The notes: generated by a model from the letters alone, not told the origin. A DNA stretch of 36,486 nt from Hyphomicrobiales bacterium (GCA_027065555.1 JAMONS010000065.1:1-36486); one strand, 5' to 3'. Counted from the stretch's first letter, positions 23,701-32,179 are shown. Made by a program: numbers and translations.

Positions 23701-26394
23701 TTAAGCCAGCAATCTTTGCAAAATATCAGATAGATTATTCGACAATGTTTCTTTTTTAAGAACCTCAAGCGCCAAGCGTGCCTTTTCTTTTCGAATTGGT
23801 TCAAAGGCCTTCCAATTCTTAAACGCACTTAAAAGGCTAGCGCTTGATTGCGGGTTTATCTTATCAATTTCTTTAATCACATCAATCACGAATGAGAACC
23901 CATCACCGCTAACCTGCGTAAATTGCGCCATATTCGCTCTAGCAAAACTCCCAACAAGAGCACTAAGGCGATTTGGATTGCTTTTAGGGAATTTACTTGA
24001 ATTATAAATATTGCGCACTCGCTTCAGGCAATTCTCATCTGGTGCAATAGCATTAAGCGATAGCCATTTATCATAAACCAAAATATCATCACAATATCTA
24101 TCATAAAAATCTTGCAATAATTTTGACGCATCGCTATTTCCTTGACTAATAATCGAACTAAGCGCCGCCAATCTATCGCTCATATTATTAGCGCTAAAAT
24201 AATGCTCAATGATAAGGGCTTGTGCTTGTTGTTTGCCGCTGGCATTGATTAGCGCTAAACATTGATTGCGCAAAGCTCTGGCACGAGTTGCCTTTGCTGA
24301 AGTAGAAAATATTTTCGTATCAATAGCTAAAATATTATATTTCGCCAATATTGGCATATATTGCGCATTGCCTATCCTGTGCAAAAACCCTTGCCGTACC
24401 TGATGAATTAATAAGGGATCGATATTTTCCTTTAGCTCTTGCGCAATAATTATTTCAGAGGGCAAACTAAGCGCAAATGCTTTAAGCGCATCATCAAGGC
24501 TAGGATTTTCAATCACCTCCTTTAGTGCCAACAAATATTTCTCAATAATATGCTCGTCTTTATATTTGCCATTATTTTTAACCGCACTAACAAGCAACTC
24601 TAAAGCAACATCATTTAGTGCCTGCCAACGATTAAATGCATCGCTATCATGGCGAGCTAAAAATAACCTATCATCCGTTTTTGCTTCGCTTACAATGTTA
24701 ATTGGAGCAGAGAATTCTCTTAATAATGAAAGCACAGGACGGCTGGCAAGCCCCTCAAATTTTAGCTCCATTTTTTCACTATTAAACAAAATTATATCGT
24801 CTTTAATTGTGCCACCACTAACAGAACTATAGGACATATCTGTGACATTATTCTTGTTGCCGTCGCTCGATGCTCTCGCTTCCCCAACACCCCCGCCATT
24901 TGCCCCAACAAGTCCAAATTTAATTGGAATGAGCATAGGCACTTTTTCGCTTTGATCAGGGGTTGGTTTAGTGTGTTGATTAAGGCTCAAAGTAAAACTA
25001 CCTGTTGCTTCATTCCAATGAGTTTTAACACTCACATTTGGCGTGCCAGCTTGCAAATACCACTTTCCAAATTGCGATAAATCCTGCCCGCTAGTTTCTT
25101 CAAAAATAGCTAGCCATGCCTCAATGGTAGTTGCCTCGCCATCATGGCGCTCAAAATATAAATCGCATCCCTTTCGAAATTGTGTCCGCCCCAAAATAAG
25201 AGCCAACATACGAACAATTTCTGCGCCCTTTTCATAAACGGTAGCAGTATAAAAATTATCTATTTCACGAAATTTACTAGGACGTGCTGGGTGGGCAAGC
25301 GGCCCAGCATCTTCGGGGAATTGCGCCATGCGTAAAAGACGCACATCTTCAATTCGCTTAACGCTACGTGATCGCTCATCAGAAGTAAATTCTTGATCTC
25401 GATAAACGGTTAAACCTTCTTTAAGGCAAAGCTGGAACCAATCCCGACAAGTTATTCTATTTCCTGTCCAATTATGGAAATATTCATGCGCCACAACAGA
25501 TTCAATGCGTCCATAATCCCTATCAGTTGCGCTTTGTTGATCTGCCAGAATAAGTCTGTCATTGAAGATATTTAACCCCTTATTTTCCATAGCTCCAAAG
25601 TTAAAATCAGACACGGCAACAATGTTGAAAATATCTAAATCATATTCACGCCCAAAGCGTTTTTCGTCCCATTTCATAGAGCGTATTAAAGCGTCCATTG
25701 CGTAGGTGCATTTGCTTTCTTTGCCATGCTCACAATAAATCGCAAGGTCAATTTTCTTGCCTGACATGGTGATAAATTCATCTTCAATTTTGCCTAAATC
25801 ACCAGCGACAATTGCAAATAAATATGAGGGCTTTTTATGCGGATCTTCCCACACAACATAATGGCGATTATTCTCAAGCTCGCCTTTTTCAATCAGATTT
25901 CCATTAGATAATAAAACAGGTAAAAGCTGCTTATCTGCCTCAATGCGCACCTTATAAGTGCTAAGCACATCGGGACGATCTGGGAAGTATGTCATACGCC
26001 GAAAACCTTCAGGCTCACATTGTGTGCAATACACACCGCTTGAGCGATAAAGCCCCATCAATTCAGAATTATCATCTGGATCTAGTATAGTAATTATTTC
26101 AAGTAGGAACTTTTCTTTTGGCGGCGAGAAGACTTCTAATTTATTTGAGGAGAGCTTATATTTATCAGAAGAAAGCGGTGAACCATTAAGCAAAATTGAT
26201 TTAAGCATCAATTCATCACCGTCCAAAATTAACGCCTCACCATGCAAGGTTTGTTTGTTGGGCGCAAAATTAATTTTAGAAATTAGCTTGGTGCCTTTCT
26301 TCTCAATCTCAAAGCACAATTCAACATTGAGTACTTGATAAGGAAACGGCTTATAATCTTTTAGATATGTGAATTGCTCATTGTTATTGGTCAT
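23701..26394 (-). CDS. pepN: aminopeptidase N (M1 family zinc metalloprotease)
   Basis: An 897-residue cytoplasmic aminopeptidase that removes N-terminal residues from peptides. The substrate-recognition motif NFGAMENKGLN is at about 263-273 and the zinc site VAHEYFHNWTGNRITCRDWFQLCLKEGL at about 297-325, in HExxH-x18-E form. The N-terminal beta domain includes YCTQCEPEGFRRMTYFPDRPDV, and the C-terminal third is the helical superhelix of E. coli-type PepN. Length is close to the usual 870-890. A Gly/Ser/Asn-rich insertion of about 20-25 residues lies near 500-525, in the beta-sandwich before the helical domain. It stands alone, divergent from the ybaN-like gene, with a 143-base shared promoter region. 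Confidence 0.95.
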   Translation of the reverse strand: MTNNNEQFTYLKDYKPFPYQVLNVELCFEIEKKGTKLISKINFAPNKQTLHGEALILDGDELMLKSILLNGSPLSSDKYKLSSNKLEVFSPPKEKFLLEIITILDPDDNSELMGLYRSSGVYCTQCEPEGFRRMTYFPDRPDVLSTYKVRIEADKQLLPVLLSNGNLIEKGELENNRHYVVWEDPHKKPSYLFAIVAGDLGKIEDEFITMSGKKIDLAIYCEHGKESKCTYAMDALIRSMKWDEKRFGREYDLDIFNIVAVSDFNFGAMENKGLNIFNDRLILADQQSATDRDYGRIESVVAHEYFHNWTGNRITCRDWFQLCLKEGLTVYRDQEFTSDERSRSVKRIEDVRLLRMAQFPEDAGPLAHPARPSKFREIDNFYTATVYEKGAEIVRMLALILGRTQFRKGCDLYFERHDGEATTIEAWLAIFEETSGQDLSQFGKWYLQAGTPNVSVKTHWNEATGSFTLSLNQHTKPTPDQSEKVPMLIPIKFGLVGANGGGVGEARASSDGNKNNVTDMSYSSVSGGTIKDDIILFNSEKMELKFEGLASRPVLSLLREFSAPINIVSEAKTDDRLFLARHDSDAFNRWQALNDVALELLVSAVKNNGKYKDEHIIEKYLLALKEVIENPSLDDALKAFALSLPSEIIIAQELKENIDPLLIHQVRQGFLHRIGNAQYMPILAKYNILAIDTKIFSTSAKATRARALRNQCLALINASGKQQAQALIIEHYFSANNMSDRLAALSSIISQGNSDASKLLQDFYDRYCDDILVYDKWLSLNAIAPDENCLKRVRNIYNSSKFPKSNPNRLSALVGSFARANMAQFTQVSGDGFSFVIDVIKEIDKINPQSSASLLSAFKNWKAFEPIRKEKARLALEVLKKETLSNNLSDILQRLLA

Positions 26395-26448
26395 GTTTAC
26401 TCGCTAATTTATAAATTCTAAAATTGTATTTTATTCATTGATTAGGGC

Positions 26449-26479
26449 TTGGCAGTGATTTTACTTTATTTCATATAAA
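26449..26479 (+). promoter_or_regulatory. candidate promoter of the ybaN-TRAP operon
   Basis: TTGGCA at 26449-26454 and CATATA/TATAAA at 26472-26479 (17-19-base spacing) resemble a housekeeping sigma promoter, about 60 bases before the ATG at 26538. It lies in the divergent region shared with pepN. A second possible -10, TATGCT at 26521, would give a very short leader. Confidence 0.35.
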
Positions 26480-26537
26480 CTAAATGCTAATCATTTAATT
26501 TCAACAATGATTCATAAATCTATGCTAGATAACAGAT

Positions 26538-26975
26538 ATGATTGATAGTAAAGCAAAAATTGTAAAGACTTGCCCACTAAGAGATGAGGGCAATGAAATC
26601 ACTGCCTCAAGCCTTGTGCGTGCGATTTGGGTTATTGCTGGTTTTATCTCTTTAGCAGTTGGTGTTATCGGAATTTTCTTACCAATCGTTCCAACTACCT
26701 CACCATTATTATTGGCAGCATTTTGCTTTTCTCGTGGTTCAACTCGTATCAATTCTTGGTTGCTAAATCACAAGACCTTTGGCCCTCCTATAAGAAATTG
26801 GAGAGAGCATGGGGCAATATCAAAAGTTGCCAAAACTCAAGCCGTAATTATGATGAGTTTTTCGGTGTTTTTAGTCTGGTTTATTGGCCTGCCCCTATGG
26901 GTTATTAGTGTCCAAGCGATAACACTTATTCTGGTTGCAATATTTTTGCTGACAAGACCTGTCCCACCACGCTAA
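26538..26975 (+). CDS. ybaN: YbaN/DUF454 small membrane protein
   Basis: A 145-residue inner-membrane protein of the YbaN (DUF454) family. Visible family features are WVIAGFISLAVGVIGIFLPIVPTTSPLLLAAFCFSRGS (about 33-70), LLNHKTFGPPIRNWREHGAIS (about 75-95), and two closing hydrophobic segments ending in RPVPPR. Three to four membrane segments are likely. No biochemical function is established for the family. No ribosome site is evident before the ATG. It precedes the TRAP transporter genes by 24 bases in the same direction, so co-transcription is likely, though a functional link is unproven. The first 25 residues are hydrophilic and less conserved. Confidence 0.85.
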   Translation: MIDSKAKIVKTCPLRDEGNEITASSLVRAIWVIAGFISLAVGVIGIFLPIVPTTSPLLLAAFCFSRGSTRINSWLLNHKTFGPPIRNWREHGAISKVAKTQAVIMMSFSVFLVWFIGLPLWVISVQAITLILVAIFLLTRPVPPR

Positions 26976-26982
26976 AATGCTT

Positions 26983-26995
26983 GGGGTCAGGACCC
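26983..26995 (+). promoter_or_regulatory. GC-rich small inverted repeat overlapping the dctQ ribosome site
   Basis: The sequence GGGGTCAGGACCC ends 4 bases before the dctQ ATG at 27000. It can form a small GGGT/ACCC hairpin that would place the AGGA ribosome-binding bases in its loop and stem edge. The G/C cluster is unusual for this AT-rich region. Control of translation is only a possibility. Confidence 0.25.
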
Positions 26996-26999
26996 TAAT

Positions 27000-27512
27000 A
27001 TGAAAGCATTGAATAAAATTTCAAATTTGATTGAAAAATTAGCTAAATATTTAGCAATATTAGGCGGCTTAGTGCTTTGCTTAATTGCTCTAATGGTGCT
27101 CATCTCGATTGTTGGACGGGCAGGAATTCCCATTGGGCTTTCTTCTATCAAAGGAGATTTTGAATTAGTAGAAGTAGGCACGGCTTTTGCCATTCTTGCT
27201 TTCATGCCCTTTGCACAATTAAATCGCTCTCATGCAGAAGTTAGTTTTTTTACTGAGAAATTAGGCAAATTCGCCAATAAAGCCATAGATTTTATTGTAG
27301 ATTTTATTATGCTGATAATCGCTAGCATTTTAGCGTGGCGCTTAACGCTTGGCGCAATCGAAAAATATAATAATGGTGAAGTGAGTTTTATTTTACAATT
27401 CCCACTTTGGTTTGCCTATGCATCTGCTCTTATAGCACTTTATATTTGGGTGTTGGTTGCCATTTTAATTGTATTAAATAGCATGTTTTCAAAAATGGAG
27501 CAAAGCACTTGA
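27000..27512 (+). CDS. dctQ: TRAP transporter small membrane subunit (DctQ family)
   Basis: A 170-residue membrane protein with four hydrophobic segments (about 20-40, 55-75, 95-115, 135-160), the layout of TRAP small subunits. The family-like part includes EVGTAFAILAFMPFAQLNRSHAEVSFFTEKL. It works with the large subunit at 27509 and the binding protein at 28930 for sodium-driven uptake of an organic acid. Its TGA overlaps the TTG start of the large-subunit gene (TTGA), indicating coupled translation. The gene symbol denotes the family, not proven C4-dicarboxylate specificity. Confidence 0.87.
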   Translation: MKALNKISNLIEKLAKYLAILGGLVLCLIALMVLISIVGRAGIPIGLSSIKGDFELVEVGTAFAILAFMPFAQLNRSHAEVSFFTEKLGKFANKAIDFIVDFIMLIIASILAWRLTLGAIEKYNNGEVSFILQFPLWFAYASALIALYIWVLVAILIVLNSMFSKMEQST

Positions 27513-28831
27513 GCAATCTTGAAATTGGCATTTGGTCATTTCCAGTGCTGTTAATCTTGATATTTTTGCGCATACCCATTGCTTTGGCGATGATTATTGT
27601 TGGCGTGATTGGCAATATATTGGTGCGTGGATCTGTTTCGCCAATTCTGTTTCAACTAAACGATCTCACCTATTCAATGTTTTCTTCATATTCGCTTTCC
27701 ATCATTCCGCTGTTTTTATTAATGGGGCAATTCGCAACTATTAGCGGCATGTCCGCATCATTATTCAAAAGCGCACAGATATTTGTTGGGCATAAAAGAG
27801 GTGGAATGGCGATGGCGGCAATAGGTTCGTGTGCTGGGTTTGGCGCAATTTGTGGGTCGTCACTAGCAACGGCTGGCACAATGGGGCAGGTGGCTTTGCC
27901 CGAACTTAAAAAACACGGCTATTCTGGCTCATTAGCAACAGGGGCATTGGCAGCTGGTGGCACGCTCGGCATTCTCATTCCGCCTTCAATTATTCTGGTT
28001 ATTTACTCGATAATTGCCGAGCAAAATATCGCCAAAATGTTTGTTGCCGCAATAGTTCCGGGGTTATTGGCGGTTTTTGGCTATATGTTAACTATTGCAA
28101 TCATTGTGCGCCTCTCGCCAAATTCTGCAGGGCGCTTAGAACGCTCTTCAATTAAGCAACGTTTAGATGCGCTAATATCTATTTTTCCAGTATTAGGAAT
28201 ATTCTTCGTGGTAGTTGGTGGCATGTATTTTGGCTTTTTTACCCCAACAGAAGCGGCGGCAATCGGCGCTGTTGCTACTGGATTTATGGCTTTGTTTTCT
28301 GGTAATTTAAGCCAACAAAAATTCATCACCTCATTGCTTGAAACCGCCAAAATCACCGCAATGATTTTTCTAATTATATTTGGCGCTTCTTTGTTTAATT
28401 CATTTTTGGCACTAACGCAATTACCGCAAGAAATTGCCAATTTAGTAGTTGCAAATAACCTAAGCCCTTATTTGTTTTTGACGCTGATTTTGCTGATTTA
28501 TTTAATCTTTGGAATGATAATGGATTCACTTTCAATGATATTACTAAGCGTGCCAATATTCTTTCCAATTATTATAGGCATGGACTTTGGCATTCCAGCG
28601 CATGAGGTCGGTCTATGGTTTGGTATTTTGGTATTAATTGCAGTTGAGGTTGGGCTAATAACGCCACCAGTTGGGCTAAACCTGTTTATAATCAACAAAA
28701 TGGCAAAAAATGTTAGCATGATAGAAACTTATAAAGGCGTATTGCCATTTGTACTTTCAGATATTATTCGAGTAATAATACTTGTATTATTCCCTATAAT
28801 TACCTTATTTGGGGTTAGATTACTTTATTGA
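27509..28831 (+). CDS. dctM: TRAP transporter large membrane subunit (DctM family)
   Basis: A 440-residue polytopic protein with about 12 hydrophobic segments, the transporting subunit of a TRAP system. Typical blocks are SYSLSIIPLFLLMGQFATISGMS, GSCAGFGAICGSSLATAGTMGQVALPELKKHGYSGSLATGALAAGGTLGILIPPSIILVIY, and near the C-terminus VEVGLITPPVGLNLFIINKMA. Translation begins with TTG at 27509, overlapping the dctQ stop; no ATG or GTG near the correct N-terminus exists. A terminator-like hairpin lies between this gene and the binding-protein gene, so the two are probably made in different amounts. Confidence 0.93.
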   Translation: MSNLEIGIWSFPVLLILIFLRIPIALAMIIVGVIGNILVRGSVSPILFQLNDLTYSMFSSYSLSIIPLFLLMGQFATISGMSASLFKSAQIFVGHKRGGMAMAAIGSCAGFGAICGSSLATAGTMGQVALPELKKHGYSGSLATGALAAGGTLGILIPPSIILVIYSIIAEQNIAKMFVAAIVPGLLAVFGYMLTIAIIVRLSPNSAGRLERSSIKQRLDALISIFPVLGIFFVVVGGMYFGFFTPTEAAAIGAVATGFMALFSGNLSQQKFITSLLETAKITAMIFLIIFGASLFNSFLALTQLPQEIANLVVANNLSPYLFLTLILLIYLIFGMIMDSLSMILLSVPIFFPIIIGMDFGIPAHEVGLWFGILVLIAVEVGLITPPVGLNLFIINKMAKNVSMIETYKGVLPFVLSDIIRVIILVLFPIITLFGVRLLY

Positions 28832-28862
28832 TTAAACGTTTGCCGTGATAACATCTATCGTC

Positions 28863-28894
28863 ATAGTCGTGCTTGACACGACTATCCATTTTTT
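28863..28894 (+). terminator. terminator or attenuator between dctM and dctP
   Basis: ATAGTCGTG (28863-28871) pairs perfectly with CACGACTAT (28877-28885) around a CTTGA loop. CCA and six T residues (28889-28894) follow. This is a well-formed intrinsic terminator inside what otherwise looks like one operon, so it may attenuate read-through, or dctP may have its own promoter. Confidence 0.65.
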
Positions 28895-28929
28895 AATATG
28901 GCAATAAATATTAGAATACAGGAAATACC

Positions 28930-29988
28930 ATGAAATTTATTTGTAAATATTCTTATATTATTTTCGCAGCTTTCATTGCTCTTTTAGGCATATTTTCTAG
29001 CTCCTTTGCAAATGCACAAGAAAAAACGCAACAAGAAGTAACCCTGCGCCTGCACCAATTTTTACCAAGTACCTCAACCATTCCTCAAGATGCTATTGCA
29101 CCATGGGCAAAGCGCATTGAAGAAAAATCAGCTGGTCGTATAAAGATTGAACTCTATCCATCAATGCAACTTGGCGGCTCACCCCCACAATTATTTGACC
29201 AAGCAAAGAGCGGCGTTGCCGATATTATTTGGACGGTGCTTGGCTATACTCCGGGGCGCTTCCCCAAAGCCGAAGTTTTTGAAACGCCCTTTATGGTGAC
29301 TAATGCTGAGGCGACATCAATGGCCTTTCAAACCTATGTCGAGCGATATGCAATGGATGAATTTGCAAGTGTAAAACTGATTGCCGTTCATACACATGGG
29401 GCGGGCCTGTTCCATACTAAAACCCCGATTGAAAGGCTTGAAGATCTAAAAGGCATGAAAATTCGTGGTGGCTCTCGCATTATAAATAATATGCTAGAAA
29501 ACCTTGGCGCAGAGCCAATAGGCATGCCAGTTCCAGCAGTTCCAGAAGCGCTTTCTCGTGGGGTGATTGATGGCACAACTATTCCTTGGGAAGTTACAAT
29601 GGCGCTTAAAACCAGCGAATTGGTAAAAAATCACACAGGATTTTCTGGTGAAAACGGACTTTATACGCAAACTTTTGCGCTAGTGATGAATAAAAAATCT
29701 TATGAGAATTTGCCTGATGATTTAAGAACAATTATTGATGAAGAAAGCGGAATTGAAATAGCGGCACAGTTTGGTGCGGCAATGGATAGGGCAGACATAA
29801 TTAGCGAGCAATATGCCAAAGATTTGGGCAATAATATTATTGTGCTTGAGGGCGAGGAAGCCGAACGTTGGAAACAGGCGGCACAAATTACTATTGATGA
29901 ATGGATAGAGCAAACCCCAAAGGGTCAAATGCTTTATGATGCGGCAAAATCTTTGGTTGAAAAATATTCAAATGAAAGCGCATATTGA
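28930..29988 (+). CDS. dctP: TRAP transporter periplasmic solute-binding protein (DctP family)
   Basis: A 352-residue periplasmic binding protein. The signal peptide ends about residue 30 (SFANAQ). Family features are LRLHQFLPSTSTIPQDAIAPWAKRIEEKSAGRIKIELYPSMQLGG (about 41-84), GVADIIWTVLGYTPGRFP, and LKGMKIRGGSRIINNMLENLGAEPIGMPVPAVPEALSRGVIDGTTIPW. The Arg in KIRGG is the expected carboxylate contact. AGGAAA precedes the ATG. The adjacent glycerate-kinase gene suggests that the ligand is a hydroxy acid degraded to glycerate or hydroxypyruvate; this is inference. Its TGA overlaps the TTG start of the next gene. Confidence 0.93.
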   Translation: MKFICKYSYIIFAAFIALLGIFSSSFANAQEKTQQEVTLRLHQFLPSTSTIPQDAIAPWAKRIEEKSAGRIKIELYPSMQLGGSPPQLFDQAKSGVADIIWTVLGYTPGRFPKAEVFETPFMVTNAEATSMAFQTYVERYAMDEFASVKLIAVHTHGAGLFHTKTPIERLEDLKGMKIRGGSRIINNMLENLGAEPIGMPVPAVPEALSRGVIDGTTIPWEVTMALKTSELVKNHTGFSGENGLYTQTFALVMNKKSYENLPDDLRTIIDEESGIEIAAQFGAAMDRADIISEQYAKDLGNNIIVLEGEEAERWKQAAQITIDEWIEQTPKGQMLYDAAKSLVEKYSNESAY

Positions 29989-31262
29989 TAGATAGTGAAA
30001 AAGCATTTTTGTTTGATCTATTTAAGGTAGCAGTTGCAGCGGCTGACCCTGCTCATTTAATTGCAAAATATCTACCCAAAAAGCCAAGAGGGCGTACAAT
30101 TATAATTGGCGTTGGCAAGGCCAGTGGTGCAATGGCTTTGGCGTTTGAGAGTGCATGGGAAAAAGCTGGATATAGAACACTTGAAGGATTGGTTGTTACT
30201 TCCAAAAACAATGATAAAAAGCTAAAGTATTTAGAGCAAATAATTGCCGCTCACCCTGTGCCAGATGAGAATAGCGCCATAGCTGCCAAACAAATGTTAG
30301 AATTGATGCAAGATCTAAGTAAAGATGATTTGGTAGTGGCACTAATTTCAGGCGGTGGTTCTTCGTTTCTTTCACTACCTGCAAATGGCATAAGTTCTAA
30401 TGACAAAGCCAAAGTGAACAAAGCGTTGCTTACTGGCGGAGTGCCGATTGCCAAGATGAATTGTGTGCGTAAACATCTAAGCAAAATTAAAGGTGGGCGC
30501 TTAGCAAAAGCCGCCTATCCAGCCAAAGTGATTTCACTAGTTATTTCTGATGTTCCGGGTGATGATCCTGCGCTTGTTGCATCTGGGCCAACTATTGCTG
30601 ATGAAACCACACGAAAAGATGCGCTAAAAATTATCAAGAACTATAAATTAGACCTGCCTAAATCGGTGATAGGTTGGTTGAATAATGAAAAAAGCGAAGC
30701 GCCAAATCCAGACGAAGAATATTTCAAGAAAAACACTGTGCATTTAATCGCCAATGCAAATATCTCTCTTTTAGCGGCAAAAAAATATGCTGAACAAAAG
30801 GGCATAAAGGCACATATTATTTCTGATGCCATTGAGGGTGAGGCTTCATTGGTGGGGGTCGAACATGCCAAAATGGTGCGCCAGATTGTTGCAGGAGAAC
30901 ATGTGTTTAAAAAACCGATATTATTATTAAGCGGTGGTGAAACTACTGTTACATTGAGAAATAAATCTGGTAGGGGTGGGCGCAATAGTGAATATTTGCT
31001 TTCGCTATCAATTGGCATTGATGGCATAAAGAATGTTTTTGCTATTGCCGCTGATACTGATGGCATAGATGGCTCAGAAAACAATGCTGGCGCTTATGCA
31101 GATTATACTTCTGTTAAGCAGATGCAAGGATTAGGAATTGACGCAAGCGATTATTTACAACTTAATGATGCCTACACAGCTTTTGCGGCGATTGATGATT
31201 TAATATTTACAGGCGCAACCTCAACCAATGTTAATGATTTTAGAGCAATTTTGATAAGGTGA
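29985..31262 (+). CDS. glycerate 2-kinase / hydroxypyruvate reductase-like MOFRL protein
   Basis: A 425-residue cytoplasmic protein of the MOFRL family (TtuD/GckA-like), which phosphorylates D-glycerate to 2-phosphoglycerate; some members are annotated as hydroxypyruvate reductase. Visible features are TIIIGVGKASGAMALAFE (about 35-52), ALISGGGSSFLSLP, MNCVRKHLSKIKGGRLAKAAYP, ISDVPGDDPALVASGPT and, in the MOFRL domain, GGRNSEYLLSLS and AADTDGIDGSENNAGAYAD. Translation starts at TTG 29985 inside the dctP stop codon (TTGA), as for dctM. It probably funnels the acid imported by the TRAP system into lower glycolysis. The kinase activity is the better-supported one for this family. Confidence 0.88.
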   Translation: MIDSEKAFLFDLFKVAVAAADPAHLIAKYLPKKPRGRTIIIGVGKASGAMALAFESAWEKAGYRTLEGLVVTSKNNDKKLKYLEQIIAAHPVPDENSAIAAKQMLELMQDLSKDDLVVALISGGGSSFLSLPANGISSNDKAKVNKALLTGGVPIAKMNCVRKHLSKIKGGRLAKAAYPAKVISLVISDVPGDDPALVASGPTIADETTRKDALKIIKNYKLDLPKSVIGWLNNEKSEAPNPDEEYFKKNTVHLIANANISLLAAKKYAEQKGIKAHIISDAIEGEASLVGVEHAKMVRQIVAGEHVFKKPILLLSGGETTVTLRNKSGRGGRNSEYLLSLSIGIDGIKNVFAIAADTDGIDGSENNAGAYADYTSVKQMQGLGIDASDYLQLNDAYTAFAAIDDLIFTGATSTNVNDFRAILIR

Positions 31263-31266
31263 TTTA

Positions 31267-32013
31267 ATGATACGATTGATAATTATTTCACTTTCTATTA
31301 TGGTTTTTTCTCAAACTAGTTTTGCGCAAAATACAAATCCTTCCCCTCGCACCTATCAAACCAGCTTTGAATCTATTGATGATTTTAAGGGATTTTATAT
31401 TACCCCACAAAAATTTGAGGATAAAACTTTTCATGAGCAATCAACTCAAAGAGTTCGCAGCGGCAAGTTTGCGCATAAGGGAGTTATTTTAGGACAAAAG
31501 CCGCCAAGCACAAGATTTACAAATAATAACCATAGAGGCTACCCAACCATTCAGCTCTATAAATTAGAGGGTGGAGCTTTTAGAACTCCAGCTAAAATTG
31601 AATTTTGGGTTTGGCTGGATATGAAATTTAAGAAGGGCGAATGGTTTAGCTTTGCAACAATAGATCATACTAGATCTGATACTTGGGATCCGGTGTTAGT
31701 TAATTTAAGCGACAAAGGAATTGTGCATCTTATGCACGTGCCAAAAAACGCACAAAGCGAATATAGTTTCCAAACGAAAACCATAAAATTCCCTATGCGG
31801 CGATGGGTAAAACTTAGCATTGAAATTCACTTTGATAGAAATAACGGATATGCAAAAGTCTGGCAAAATGGTCAACTAGTTTCAAGTGCCATTGTAAAAA
31901 AGGGCAACGGATTATTCACGCAAGCCCATTTCGGACTTTATGCACCCCCATCAATGACAAGTGGTGTTGTATATAATGATGATCTAAAAATAACAGAATT
32001 ACCTAGTCGCTGA
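31267..32013 (+). CDS. secreted jelly-roll (concanavalin A-like) protein, possible glycan-binding or lyase protein
   Basis: A 248-residue exported protein with a signal peptide (MIRLIIISLSIMVFSQTSFA, cleavage about residue 20). The mature part alternates strands and turns. KIEFWVWLDMKFKKGEWFSFATIDH (about 110-138), VHLMHVPKNAQSEY, RRWVKLSIEIHFDRNNGYAKVWQNGQLVSSAIV and AHFGLYAPPSMTSGVVYNDDL are the pattern of LamG/polysaccharide-lyase-type jelly rolls, in which the last strand returns next to the first. I cannot assign a catalytic family. It begins 4 bases after the kinase stop, so it belongs to the TRAP/kinase operon. A role in releasing or binding a glycan whose acid products are then imported is a tempting inference only. 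Confidence 0.6.
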   Translation: MIRLIIISLSIMVFSQTSFAQNTNPSPRTYQTSFESIDDFKGFYITPQKFEDKTFHEQSTQRVRSGKFAHKGVILGQKPPSTRFTNNNHRGYPTIQLYKLEGGAFRTPAKIEFWVWLDMKFKKGEWFSFATIDHTRSDTWDPVLVNLSDKGIVHLMHVPKNAQSEYSFQTKTIKFPMRRWVKLSIEIHFDRNNGYAKVWQNGQLVSSAIVKKGNGLFTQAHFGLYAPPSMTSGVVYNDDLKITELPSR

Positions 32014-32015
32014 AA

Positions 32016-32138
32016 TTATTTCTTCATCAAATATTTCACTAAGGCGGCAATGGATAATATTACCAGCGCCAAAACTAGCACCATAGAAATGCCGCCAAAC
32101 CACATGCCAGAGCCGCTCATCATTTCACCATATCCCAT
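32016..32138 (-). CDS. small membrane protein (40 aa)
   Basis: A 40-codon ORF on the minus strand with a strong ribosome site (AAGGAGA at 32144-32150, 5 bases before the ATG). The product starts MGYGEMMSGSGMWFGG, is Gly/Met-rich, and continues as one membrane helix (MVLVLALVILSIAALV) ending in KYLMKK. Met-rich tips and single helices are common in small proteins linked to metal handling or membrane complexes, but I cannot name it. It stands alone, converging on the jelly-roll gene, with a 16-bp palindrome just upstream. Coding is supported by the ribosome site and the clean amphipathic layout. Confidence 0.6.
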   Translation of the reverse strand: MGYGEMMSGSGMWFGGISMVLVLALVILSIAALVKYLMKK

Positions 32139-32163
32139 AATTTTCTCCTTTGAGTTTGAATTA

Positions 32164-32179
32164 AATCTAATATTAGATT
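32164..32179. promoter_or_regulatory. 16-bp perfect palindrome upstream of the small membrane protein
   Basis: AATCTAATATTAGATT at 32164-32179 is fully self-complementary and lies 26 bases upstream of the 32138 start codon. The core CTAATATT recurs directly at 32183-32190. Position and symmetry suit an operator for a dimeric regulator covering the promoter. Confidence 0.45.

Noticed and set aside
30641-31084. 147-codon minus-strand ORF inside the glycerate kinase gene
   Set aside because: It is antisense to the conserved MOFRL domain, with no recognisable features.
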